Positions 1 through 5,056 of a DNA stretch of 5,056 bases are shown here, piece by piece. The position numbers were made by a program, and so were the translations under genes. A model generated the notes under the pieces. It was not told the origin of the DNA and did no database searches. It saw only the letters and a list, made by a program, of their open reading frames with translations. Positions within the stretch are counted from its first letter, which is position 1, and every line of letters begins with the position of its first letter. The DNA is from Acidobacteriota bacterium. GTDB lineage: Bacteria > Acidobacteriota > Terriglobia > 20CM-2-55-15. Location: NCBI GenBank assembly GCA_003222755.1, contig QHXA01000403.1, forward strand, positions 8,365-13,420. The letters are read 5' to 3'.

Positions 1-1
1 G

Positions 2-307
2 TCGGTCACGGAACGCACGCGAGAAATCGGTATCCGCATGGCTGTGGGCGCAAGACCGAATTATGTGCGCCTGCAATTTCTGACGGAGTCGCTGGTGTTG
101 AGCTTGATAGGTGGGCTGATCGGCGTGCTGATTGGCGGTGTGATCGCAGCGCTCGTTTCAAAGATATTAGGTTGGCCGACTCTGGTTTCCGCGCTTTCAG
201 TTTTGATTTCATTCGCCTTCGCGACTGTGATTGGCATCTTCTTCGGCTACTACCCCGCTCATAAAGCTGCGGCGTTGGATCCGATTGAAGCGCTGCGTTA
301 CGAATGA
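2..307 (+). CDS. MacB/FtsX-type ABC transporter permease, C-terminal fragment (5' end outside window)
   Basis: This is the last 101 codons of a gene that begins upstream; the reading frame is open from base 2 to the TGA at 305-307. The fragment opens with the TERTREIGIRMAVGAR motif, which in MacB/FtsX-family permeases sits in the cytoplasmic stretch just before the penultimate transmembrane helix. Two hydrophobic segments follow: about residues 30-54 (SLVLSLIGGLIGVLIGGVIA) and 64-83 (VSALSVLISFAFATVIGIFF). The C-terminal signature is PAHKAAALDPIEALRYE, the usual end of MacB-like permeases (PA..AA.LDPIEALR.E). Family members act in the inner membrane with an ATPase and a periplasmic adaptor, and export macrolides, peptides or lipophilic substrates, or perform mechanotransmission. 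The codirectional tolC-type gene 100 bp downstream supports a tripartite exporter. The substrate cannot be inferred. Whether the ATPase domain is fused (true MacB) or separate cannot be seen here. Confidence 0.93.
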   Translation, partial: SVTERTREIGIRMAVGARPNYVRLQFLTESLVLSLIGGLIGVLIGGVIAALVSKILGWPTLVSALSVLISFAFATVIGIFFGYYPAHKAAALDPIEALRYE

Positions 308-330
308 GATTTACGTTTCGTGTCCCTAAT

Positions 331-380
331 TGTAGGGGCGCTCTACATGCGCCCAGGGCGGTGATAGACCGCCCCTACAG
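331..380. repeat. Intergenic palindromic repeat element (copy A), upstream of tolC
   Basis: A perfect 10-bp inverted repeat, TGTAGGGGCG (331-340) and CGCCCCTACA (370-379), encloses 29 bp. An alternative inner hairpin pairs GGGCGGT (356-362) with ACCGCCC (368-374) over a 5-nt loop. Read on the minus strand, 380-364 is CTGTAGGGGCGGTCTAT, which matches the left end of the element after tolC (2126-2141) with a single G indel. The two therefore look like members of one dispersed REP/MITE-like family in opposite orientation. It lies between the permease stop and the tolC ribosome binding site, so the transcript could fold here and modulate expression of tolC relative to the permease. It has no T-tract, so a strong intrinsic terminator is unlikely. 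Confidence 0.7.
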
Positions 381-407
381 TCCTGCCATATTTACCAGGA
401 GTTCCCA

Positions 408-2111
408 ATGAAACCATCGAGAATCGTTGTCGTTTTAGTTGTCGTGCTCACAGCGGTGTGCCTGGCTGCACCTGCGCGAGCTGAGATCAACACGAACTTT
501 GTAAAGGACTTTCTGCAGCGGTATCGTCCTTCCAAAGTGACGTTTTCCAGTCCAGCATCTGCGGCTTCGCCACAGCAACTGGCCGATCTGATCCGGAGCG
601 GTCAATTGCCGCTGACAATGGGTGATTTGATCAATCTGATCCTGCAGAACAACCTCGACATCGGCGTGAACCGGCTATCGCCTTTGTCCTCACAATATCT
701 GATCGACACCTTGTATCGCCAGTTCGAGCCGACTCTCCATTTGCAGGCGACTGTCAACCGCAACACAACGCCCGCTACAACGATCCTGGCGGGTGCCGCG
801 AATCCGAGCACGTTGAGCGGTGCATACACGGTCGGATTTTCCCAATCGTTATTTACGGGCACCATCGTTGCAATCGATGCGACGGTGAATCGCAGTTCCT
901 CGAACAGCACCTTCAGCACGCTGAATCCATCATGGTCAGGATTTCTACGATATTCGTTCACACAGCACCTTGCGCGCGATTTCGGGCGGCTGGTGAACGC
1001 GCGGCAGATTCGCGTCGCAAAGAACAACGAAAAAATATCTGAGGTCCAATTCGAACGGCAATTGATAGATCTCGTAGCGCAGGCACAGCGATCCTACTGG
1101 GATCTGGTTTTCACTGCCGAAGACATCAAGGTGAAACAGCGTTCGGTTGACCTCGCGGGGAAGACGCTTTCCGACAACCAGATTCAGGTCCAGATCGGCA
1201 CGCTCGCGCCCATCGATCTCGTTCAGGCAGAATCGGAAGTGGCGAACCGGAAGGTTCAGTTTGTGACATCGACCTACACTGAAGTGCAAACGCAAGATCA
1301 GGTCAAGAAACTGCTGACGTCCCAGGGTGACCCCGGAATGGTCATGGCCAAGCTGCTGCCGGTAGAGGGTGTGCGCAAACCCGATCCGTCGGATGTGCTC
1401 CCTGTCGACGAGGCCATTAAGATTGCCTTAGAGAATCGGCCGGAGATGAAACAGATCCAGTTGGATCTGGAAAACAAGAAAATTGATTACGAATACACGA
1501 AGAACCAGTTGCTGCCAACCGTCGACTTGATCGCTGCTTACACGCAGACGGGCGTTGCCGGCACAAGGGCAGCTACAAATAACTTTTTCGGTGGCGCCAA
1601 CACAACCGTGAATCCTGATTTGATTGGCGGGCTCGGCACGGCTTTCGGCCAGGTATTTAGTTACAACTATACTGGGTACAGTGCCGGGGTTTCGATCCAG
1701 ATTCCCCTGCGCAACCGTGCTGCTCAGGCGGACAATGCCCGCGCGGCGACGGACATGCGTATTGCTGAAAACCGCATCTCGGCTCAAGCGCAACAGATCG
1801 CCTTGGAGGTCCGCAACGCGCTAACACAGGTGGAAATGAATAGGGCCAGAATCGAGGCAGCACAAAAAGCAAGAGAGCTTGCGGAACGGCGCCTCGAAGC
1901 CGAGCAAAAGAAGTTTGATCTGGGAGCTTCGACCATTCGGTTCGTCCTCGACGAGCAGCGCAATGTGGCGCAAGCCCAGACCGATGAACTCCAGTCGCTT
2001 GTGAATTACACGAAATCCCTTGTCGACTTTGATCACGCAATCGGCATGACACTGAAGAAGAACAATGTCGAAATCGACAAGACGCTTAATCTCGGCGCGG
2101 CTGCAAGGTAG
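408..2111 (+). CDS. TolC-family outer-membrane efflux protein
   Basis: This gene encodes a 567-residue outer-membrane channel subunit of the TolC/OEP family, which trimerises into a beta-barrel plus periplasmic alpha-helical tunnel and docks on an adaptor and inner-membrane pump. The start is well supported: AGGAG at 397-401 lies 6 nt before the ATG, and translation begins with a Sec signal peptide (basic MKPSR, a Val/Leu-rich core to about residue 19, cleavage after APARA at about residue 25). Cys18 is not in a lipobox, so it is not a typical NodT-type lipoprotein. Two OEP repeats are visible: about 69-305, with beta-strand segments near 109-190 and the helical motif GTLAPIDLVQAESEVANRK (264-282), and about 333-550, with strands near 370-435 and the matching LGASTIRFVLDEQRNVAQAQ (505-524). 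Residues 26-68 form an N-terminal extension, and the insert at about 380-420 is Gly/Asn-rich. It is slightly longer than classical TolC. It probably serves the ABC permease just upstream, with which it is likely cotranscribed; the exported substrate is unknown. Confidence 0.95.
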   Translation: MKPSRIVVVLVVVLTAVCLAAPARAEINTNFVKDFLQRYRPSKVTFSSPASAASPQQLADLIRSGQLPLTMGDLINLILQNNLDIGVNRLSPLSSQYLIDTLYRQFEPTLHLQATVNRNTTPATTILAGAANPSTLSGAYTVGFSQSLFTGTIVAIDATVNRSSSNSTFSTLNPSWSGFLRYSFTQHLARDFGRLVNARQIRVAKNNEKISEVQFERQLIDLVAQAQRSYWDLVFTAEDIKVKQRSVDLAGKTLSDNQIQVQIGTLAPIDLVQAESEVANRKVQFVTSTYTEVQTQDQVKKLLTSQGDPGMVMAKLLPVEGVRKPDPSDVLPVDEAIKIALENRPEMKQIQLDLENKKIDYEYTKNQLLPTVDLIAAYTQTGVAGTRAATNNFFGGANTTVNPDLIGGLGTAFGQVFSYNYTGYSAGVSIQIPLRNRAAQADNARAATDMRIAENRISAQAQQIALEVRNALTQVEMNRARIEAAQKARELAERRLEAEQKKFDLGASTIRFVLDEQRNVAQAQTDELQSLVNYTKSLVDFDHAIGMTLKKNNVEIDKTLNLGAAAR

Positions 2112-2125
2112 GGCAATCCGGCTTT

Positions 2126-2223
2126 CTGTAGGGCGGTCTATTCTTGAGGCTGCGGTCTATTCTTAAGGCTGCGGTCTATTCTTAAGGCTGCGCGCTATCG
2201 CGCTTGCGCTTCGCGGACCGCCC
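2126..2223. repeat. GC-rich intergenic repeat element (copy B), downstream of tolC
   Basis: The element starts 14 bp after the tolC stop. GGGCGGTC (2131-2138) and GACCGCCC (2216-2223) form a perfect 8-bp inverted repeat that bounds the element. Its left end, CTGTAGGGCGGTCTAT, matches the minus strand of 364-380 upstream of tolC except for one G. The interior holds three tandem 19-bp units (listed separately) and then a GC-alternating segment with a small hairpin, GCGCG (2190-2194) pairing with CGCGC (2199-2203) over a 4-nt loop. It has no coding potential that I can support. It is probably a non-autonomous dispersed repeat that has been expanded internally. It could also affect 3' end formation of the tolC transcript. 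Confidence 0.65.
2133..2189. repeat. Three tandem 19-bp direct repeats
   Basis: The unit GCGGTCTATTCTTAAGGCT occurs at 2152-2170 and 2171-2189 as identical copies, and at 2133-2151 with one substitution (G for A at position 14). A fourth, degenerate start (GCG then GCTAT) begins at 2190. The array lies inside repeat element B, and its first unit overlaps the element's terminal GGGCGGTC. The near-perfect identity suggests recent expansion by slippage or unequal recombination, so copy number may vary between strains. There are no unique spacers between the units, so it is not a CRISPR array. Confidence 0.9.
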
Positions 2224-2237
2224 CAGAAGAACCTAAG

Positions 2238-2268
2238 GTCGGGCGCGTCGGGGAGAAACGCGCCCGAC
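2238..2268. terminator. Strong hairpin between convergent genes, probable terminator
   Basis: A perfect 11-bp stem, GTCGGGCGCGT (2238-2248) and ACGCGCCCGAC (2258-2268), closes a 9-nt loop. It lies 9 bp beyond the stop of the minus-strand lipoprotein gene and about 126 bp beyond the tolC stop, where a shared terminator for convergent genes is expected. In the minus direction the stem is followed by a modestly T-rich stretch (CTTAGGTTCTTCT); in the plus direction there is no T-run. It therefore fits best as a terminator for the lipoprotein gene and perhaps an RNA 3'-end stabiliser for tolC. Function is inferred from structure and position only. Confidence 0.6.
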
Positions 2269-2277
2269 ATGGGAGGA

Positions 2278-3297
2278 TTAATGTTGGCGAGTTCCGAACC
2301 TGACAGGGCCGGAAGGATTAGTTCGTTGGGGGGTTGAAGAAGAAGATTGCAAGGTGACATCCACGGAATTTTCGAGCCGGAAATCGAGCCGCGTTTCAGA
2401 ATCCACTCGAACCTGTTCACCTTTCCGAATGGCTTCAACTCCGGCGCCTGCACCCGCTCCGGTTGCGCCGCCGATGACCGCGCCCTTACCGCCTCCGGAA
2501 ATAGCGCCGATTGCCGCCCCGATTGCTGCGCCCAGACCTGCCGTTTTCGCGGTTCTTGCGCCCTGTGAAGCACCCGTACTCACGTACGGATTGCTTTCGA
2601 CCGAATAGCTCTTTCTGCCGAGGAAAATTCGATCAAGTTGTAGCTGGATTTCGCTCCTGCCGCTCACCCGTCCTGCCGACTCTACTTTCGTCAGCTTTAC
2701 ATACACTTCTGACCCTTTGGGAAAAACCGTCTCGTTATCAACGACGATGGGCTCATCCAATGAGGCTTTAAACGTCTCGCCGATACGAGCCGTTTCCGAA
2801 TCGACTGGATCGATCATTCGTACGGCTACAAGCGTCCCGGACGGAACATTGATCTGCCGAGGGGCCGGCGGCTCAACATGCTCGGGCTTTACCTCATCCA
2901 AGGGCGGAGGCGGTAAGGCGACCGGTGGCGCCACGGGGGCCGGCAGCGTTAATGTCCCGGATGATGCTGAAGCAGTAGTATCTGTCTTTGCCGGCGCCGA
3001 CGCTGGAGCGTGGCTGTCGGCCGGGTGCGGTGTGGCGGTCTGCCTGGTTGGCACTTCCCTCACAGGAACCTGCTGCTTCGGCTTAGCCGCGGCCTGCGGT
3101 CGCGCCTGTTCGGCCGCCGGCACGACGGGACGTGCCTCAGCGGCAGGAGCAGGAGTAGAGTTGACCGGAGCAGGCGCTTGCTCCTGAGGCTGTGCCGGTT
3201 TTGCCTGCAGCTTCGGATTCGGTGCTGGCCCACAGGATGAAACCAGCGCACCCGAAAGCACGACTGTCGCGAGAAATATTTGAAAATTCGGTTTCAT
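2278..3297 (-). CDS. Lipoprotein with Pro/Ala-rich tether and glycine-zipper domain, function unknown
   Basis: The protein has 339 residues when started at the ATG at 3297-3295. The frame is open further upstream, to an ATG at 3453, but this start is preferred: it is preceded by GGAA 5 nt away and begins a lipoprotein signal peptide (MKPNF, a hydrophobic core to about residue 19, lipobox V19-S20-S21-C22). Gly23 at +2 suggests outer-membrane sorting. Residues 23-145 are a low-complexity Pro/Ala/Gln/Lys-rich stretch, probably a disordered tether through the periplasm or peptidoglycan. A compact conserved-looking domain starts at about 149 (INVPSGTLVAVRMIDPVDSE), runs through predicted beta-strands to about 240, and is followed by a glycine zipper at about 254-286 (GLGAAIGAAIGAISGGGKGA) and a last strand segment, ETRLDFRLENSVDVTL (301-316). 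Glycine zippers often insert into or pack against membranes. I recall similar proteins as unnamed acidobacterial envelope proteins, but no function is established to my knowledge. It is convergent with tolC and divergent from the synthetase, so it is probably monocistronic. Confidence 0.88.
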   Translation of the reverse strand: MKPNFQIFLATVVLSGALVSSCGPAPNPKLQAKPAQPQEQAPAPVNSTPAPAAEARPVVPAAEQARPQAAAKPKQQVPVREVPTRQTATPHPADSHAPASAPAKTDTTASASSGTLTLPAPVAPPVALPPPPLDEVKPEHVEPPAPRQINVPSGTLVAVRMIDPVDSETARIGETFKASLDEPIVVDNETVFPKGSEVYVKLTKVESAGRVSGRSEIQLQLDRIFLGRKSYSVESNPYVSTGASQGARTAKTAGLGAAIGAAIGAISGGGKGAVIGGATGAGAGAGVEAIRKGEQVRVDSETRLDFRLENSVDVTLQSSSSTPQRTNPSGPVRFGTRQH

Positions 3298-3321
3298 GAT
3301 TTTTCCAAGGAATTGATTTCG

Positions 3322-3327
3322 AATATA
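3322..3327 (-). promoter_or_regulatory. Candidate -10 box for the lipoprotein gene
   Basis: On the minus strand this reads TATATT, about 25 nt before the lipoprotein ATG, which would give a short leader. No convincing -35 hexamer lies 16-18 nt upstream. A second possibility is TATACA further upstream on the minus strand (about 3372-3367), also without a good -35. Treat it as a weak candidate. Confidence 0.25.
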
Positions 3328-3424
3328 GTTGCGGTGGTTTCTCGGCTTCGATTTTTTCCTCCGCAGGTGTATAGACAATCGGCGAAGAAAAACGGCTAAA
3401 GTGAAGACAAAGTTTTTTACATCT

Positions 3425-3434
3425 GTTTGCAAAC
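3425..3434. promoter_or_regulatory. Palindrome in the divergent promoter region, possible operator
   Basis: GTTTGCAAAC is a perfect 10-bp palindrome, and it overlaps a second inverted repeat, AAAC-GG-GTTT (3431-3440). It lies between the lipoprotein and synthetase genes, about 35 bp upstream of the putative synthetase -10 box, so a dimeric repressor or activator could act on one or both genes. No regulator gene is adjacent in the window, and a 10-bp palindrome can arise by chance, so the assignment is tentative. Confidence 0.25.
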
Positions 3435-3468
3435 GGGTTTGGCGCCGCTGCACGGGCGCGACTTGAGT

Positions 3469-3474
3469 TATACT
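3469..3474 (+). promoter_or_regulatory. Candidate -10 box for the acyl-CoA synthetase gene
   Basis: TATACT differs from the TATAAT consensus at one position and lies 31 nt before the synthetase ATG (3506). The best TTG-type hexamer upstream, TTGGCG at 3439-3444, is 24 bp away, which is too far for a standard sigma70 promoter. The -35 contact is therefore weak, or activator-dependent. The overlapping palindromes at 3425-3440 would sit at or just upstream of the -35 position. Confidence 0.35.
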
Positions 3475-3505
3475 CGCCGACTTATTTCTTCATCGGGAGC
3501 TTGGA

Positions 3506-4150
3506 ATGGCGTATTTGCCGCAACTTTTTGAACGCGCAGCCGAACCGAGGCTGGCAAACATTGCGGTGGTCGAAGATGCGAATCGATGGACGTTCGCGGA
3601 GCTGGTTGATGAGGTCAATCGAACGGCCGCCGTCTTGAAAGAGCGGATAAAGGGCGAGACGGTTGGCGTTCTCCTGCTCAATTCACAGAAATATATCGCC
3701 ACGATGCTTGCGATTTGGAAGGCCGGCAAGACGGCGGTTCCGCTGAACTATTTGCTGCCGCCTGCCGAATTGGGCTTCATCATCAAAGATTCCGGGATGG
3801 CCGGCCTTGTCTCATCGCAATTTTTCAATCAAGCGATCGGAGCCATTAAGCCGCTCTTTGGCGACAAAGGCATCGTCCTTATGGCCGACGATCCTAGCTT
3901 TGTCGCACCACGGGCGAATCTTGGCTCAGCCGAGTACCGGGATCCGGCGCTCTATCTGTATACCTCAGGGACCACTGGGCGTCCGAAAGGTGTGATTCTG
4001 ACGCACGACAACCTCATAGCGAACGTAGAGTCGTGCCGAACCGCCGGCGACTTCGATGACCGTGATGCTTTCCTCTGCCTTCTTCCGTTCTTCCACACGT
4101 ATGCGATCACCGGAACGTTCCTGCTGCCGTTATTGAGCGGGAGCGGTTGA
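3506..4150 (+). CDS. Acyl-CoA synthetase, N-terminal fragment (214 aa)
   Basis: The start ATG has GGGAG at 3495-3499 with a 6-nt spacer, and the protein opens like a normal family member (MAYLPQLFERAAEPRLANIA). Residues 29-45 (TFAELVDEVNRTAAVLK) are the usual N-terminal A1-type region, 76-90 (TAVPLNYLLPPAELG) the A2-type region, 153-162 (TSGTTGRPKG) the ATP phosphate-binding loop, and 192-200 (LLPFFHTYA) the A4-type motif. The protein ends abruptly at TGA 4148-4150 after LLPLLSGSG, in the middle of the large adenylation domain, so on its own it lacks the adenine-binding and C-terminal lid parts and should be inactive. Confidence 0.75.
   Translation: MAYLPQLFERAAEPRLANIAVVEDANRWTFAELVDEVNRTAAVLKERIKGETVGVLLLNSQKYIATMLAIWKAGKTAVPLNYLLPPAELGFIIKDSGMAGLVSSQFFNQAIGAIKPLFGDKGIVLMADDPSFVAPRANLGSAEYRDPALYLYTSGTTGRPKGVILTHDNLIANVESCRTAGDFDDRDAFLCLLPFFHTYAITGTFLLPLLSGSG
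4137..4150 (+). other. Frameshift site in the acyl-CoA synthetase gene
   Basis: The first frame reads LLPLLSGSG and stops at TGA 4148-4150. The downstream frame is open only after a TGA at 4134-4136 and reads AGAVERFQPAKVLGLIQEHK from 4137. The switch must therefore lie in this 14-nt window. It contains part of the tandem hexamer GAGCGG-GAGCGG (4135-4140 and 4141-4146). From my knowledge of the family, about nine residues separate the LL and RF anchors here, whereas this gene keeps five or six, so a small deletion (about 8-11 nt) explains the shift better than a 1-nt insertion. That spacing argument is inference. Confidence 0.75.
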
Positions 4151-4223
4151 ACGGTTCCAGCCGGCAAAGGTACTGGGGCTCATACAAGAGCATAAGATCA
4201 GCGTATTTCTTGCAATTCCATCG

Positions 4224-4955
4224 ATGTATCGAGTCATGGCAGCGGCCGAAGGGGATTTCGATTTATCTTCCGTGCGATTTCCGATCTCCGGGGGCGAGCC
4301 GCTACCGATCGCCATCGCCGAAGCGTTTCAGAATCGATTTAAAGTTCCGATTTATGAAGGATACGGGCAAACGGAAGCAGCTCCCGTCGTGACGCTGAAC
4401 ACACCGGTCCACCGAAAACTTGGCACCATTGGCAGAGCTGTGCCGGGTGTCGAAGTGGCCATTTGGGACGATCAGAACCGAGTACTCGCGGCCGGCGAAA
4501 TCGGCGAAATCATGGTGCGCGGCCGAAATGTCATGCCAGGCTATCATCATTTGCCGGAAGAGACGGCAAAAACGATCACCGATGGCTGGCTCCACACTGG
4601 CGATTTGGGTAAGCTCGATGAGGATGGATATGTCACGATAACAGGACGTAAAAAAGACCTCATCATTTCAGCCGGTGAGAATATCTATCCCCGTGAAATC
4701 GAGGATGCACTTTCGCAGCACCCGAAAGTGAAAGAAGTCGCAGTTATCGGGGTGAGCGACGACGTCCGCGGAGAAGTACCAAAGGCGTTTGTTATTGCCC
4801 GCGACGGCGTATCTCTTGAGGAGAGGGAACTTCGTTCCTTCTGTCAGCAGCATCTCGCGAGATATAAAGTGCCGAAATACTTCGAAATTGTGGCCGACTT
4901 GCCGCGGACGCCTACGGGAAAGATCCTCAAGCGCATGCTCTCGGCGAAGGCTTGA
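4224..4955 (+). CDS. Acyl-CoA synthetase, C-terminal fragment (243 aa from first ATG; homology begins at 4137)
   Basis: The first in-frame ATG is at 4224, but it lacks a ribosome binding site, and family-like sequence (VERFQPAKVLGLIQEHK, then VFLAIPSMYRVM) runs unbroken from 4137, so 4224 is probably an internal methionine rather than a true start. Counting from 4224: YEGYGQTE at 44-51 (adenine-binding A5), GWLHTGD at 121-127 (ribose-binding Asp), the hinge and A8 region GRKKDLIISAGENIYPREIE at 141-160, and PTGKILKR at 230-237 with the acylation lysine K233. The C-terminal lid domain is complete and ends AKA before TGA 4953-4955. Separately translated, it would lack the P-loop and could not form the adenylate alone. 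Confidence 0.75.
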   Translation: MYRVMAAAEGDFDLSSVRFPISGGEPLPIAIAEAFQNRFKVPIYEGYGQTEAAPVVTLNTPVHRKLGTIGRAVPGVEVAIWDDQNRVLAAGEIGEIMVRGRNVMPGYHHLPEETAKTITDGWLHTGDLGKLDEDGYVTITGRKKDLIISAGENIYPREIEDALSQHPKVKEVAVIGVSDDVRGEVPKAFVIARDGVSLEERELRSFCQQHLARYKVPKYFEIVADLPRTPTGKILKRMLSAKA

Positions 4956-4970
4956 TGTAAGCTCAACCCG

Positions 4971-4998
4971 TTGCTTTCACTTGAGTGCAATGTATAAT
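4971..4998 (+). promoter_or_regulatory. Sigma70-like promoter for the downstream gene
   Basis: TTGCTT (4971-4976) and a consensus TATAAT (4993-4998) are separated by 16 bp in the short gap after the synthetase. Transcription would start near 5005, giving a leader of about 40 nt before the ATG at 5048. This is the best-matching promoter in the window and suggests that the next gene is expressed independently of the broken synthetase. Confidence 0.6.
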
Positions 4999-5047
4999 TT
5001 CTGTTTTGTTTCAGGTTTCGCTGCACTAACAGACCAGAGGAGAATCT

Positions 5048-5056
5048 ATGGCATAC
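5048..5056 (+). CDS. Start of the next gene, cut by the window end
   Basis: Only three codons (ATG GCA TAC, Met-Ala-Tyr) are present. The start is supported by a strong Shine-Dalgarno sequence, AGAGGAGA at 5036-5043, 4-5 nt upstream, and by the promoter at 4971-4998. Nothing can be said about the product. Confidence 0.6.

Larger units (their letters stand above)
3506..4955 (+). pseudogene. Frameshifted AMP-forming acyl-CoA synthetase (whole locus)
   Basis: Two consecutive plus-strand reading frames together form one AMP-binding (ANL superfamily) acyl-CoA synthetase of about 485 residues, close to the usual 490-560 for the family. Such enzymes activate a carboxylic acid, often a fatty acid, to an acyl-adenylate with ATP and then to acyl-CoA. 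All core motifs survive: the P-loop TSGTTGRPKG and the LPFFHTYA segment in the first half, and YEGYGQTE, GWLHTGD, GRKKDLIISAGENIYPREIE and the C-terminal PTGKILKR with its catalytic lysine in the second. The frame changes by a net +1 insertion or a deletion of 2, 5, 8 or 11 nt between 4137 and 4150. No other stop or frame break is seen, so the lesion is recent, a sequencing or assembly error, or a recoding site. The intact enzyme resembles FadD/LcfB-type long- or medium-chain ligases, but substrate length cannot be read from the sequence. Confidence 0.8.

Noticed and set aside
331..379. Intrinsic terminator between the permease and tolC
   Set aside because: The stem is strong but the sequence after it (GTCCTGCCATATTTACC) has no T-run, and the similarity to the element after tolC is better explained by a dispersed repeat.
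602..1295. Minus-strand open frames inside the tolC gene
   Set aside because: They lie opposite a well-supported OEP-family gene, overlap each other in different frames, and have no family-like features.
2133..2189. Tandem repeats as a CRISPR array
   Set aside because: The 19-bp units are directly abutting with no spacers, and no cas gene is present.
2163..2573. A 136-codon minus-strand open frame overlapping the lipoprotein 3' end and the intergenic repeats
   Set aside because: It runs through the tandem repeat and the hairpin and overlaps the lipoprotein gene in another frame, which has clear domain structure. It is a GC-rich shadow frame.
2717..3187. A 156-codon Gly/Ala-rich plus-strand open frame
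   Set aside because: It is antisense to the Pro/Ala-rich tether of the lipoprotein gene, and its Gly/Ala/Ser composition is the complement of those codons. It has no ribosome binding site and no recognisable motif.
3298..3453. Upstream extension of the lipoprotein frame to an ATG at 3453
   Set aside because: The extra 52 residues are basic and would bury the clear lipoprotein signal peptide; the ATG at 3297 has a Shine-Dalgarno-like GGAA and a proper lipobox after it.
5048..5056. The next gene as a second synthetase copy, because both begin Met-Ala-Tyr
   Set aside because: Three residues carry no homology information.

Overview
The window (5,056 bp, moderately GC-rich) looks like ordinary chromosomal sequence from a Gram-negative (two-membrane) bacterium. 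It encodes a TolC-type outer-membrane channel and a lipobox-bearing envelope protein. The conserved half of that lipoprotein resembles, from memory, proteins common in Acidobacteriota. This makes an acidobacterium the best guess, but it is inference only. There is no tRNA, rRNA, CRISPR array, transposase or phage gene.

Layout. (i) 2-307 (+) is the C-terminal end of a MacB/FtsX-type ABC transporter permease. (ii) 308-407 is a short gap with a palindromic repeat (331-380). (iii) 408-2111 (+) is a complete TolC-family outer-membrane efflux protein. (iv) 2112-2277 is a convergent gap with three tandem 19-bp units, a GC-rich repeat element related to the one upstream of tolC, and a strong hairpin that probably terminates transcription. 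(v) 2278-3297 (-) is a complete lipoprotein with a long Pro/Ala-rich tether and a glycine-zipper segment. (vi) 3298-3505 is a divergent promoter region. (vii) 3506-4955 (+) is an AMP-forming acyl-CoA synthetase broken into two reading frames near 4137-4150. (viii) 4956-5047 carries a good sigma70-like promoter and a ribosome binding site for a gene whose first three codons (5048-5056) end the window.

How the genes fit together. The permease and the TolC protein are codirectional, 100 bp apart, and match the inner-membrane and outer-membrane parts of a MacAB-TolC-like tripartite pump; the adaptor and ATPase would lie upstream of the window. The lipoprotein is convergent with tolC and divergent from the acyl-CoA synthetase, so it is probably its own transcription unit. 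The synthetase keeps all the adenylation motifs across its two halves, so the break is either a recent inactivating mutation, an assembly error or, less likely, a recoding site.

No clearly new multi-gene system is visible. The points most worth a second look are the frameshifted synthetase, the related inverted repeat elements on both sides of tolC, the 19-bp tandem repeat, and the poorly characterised glycine-zipper lipoprotein.
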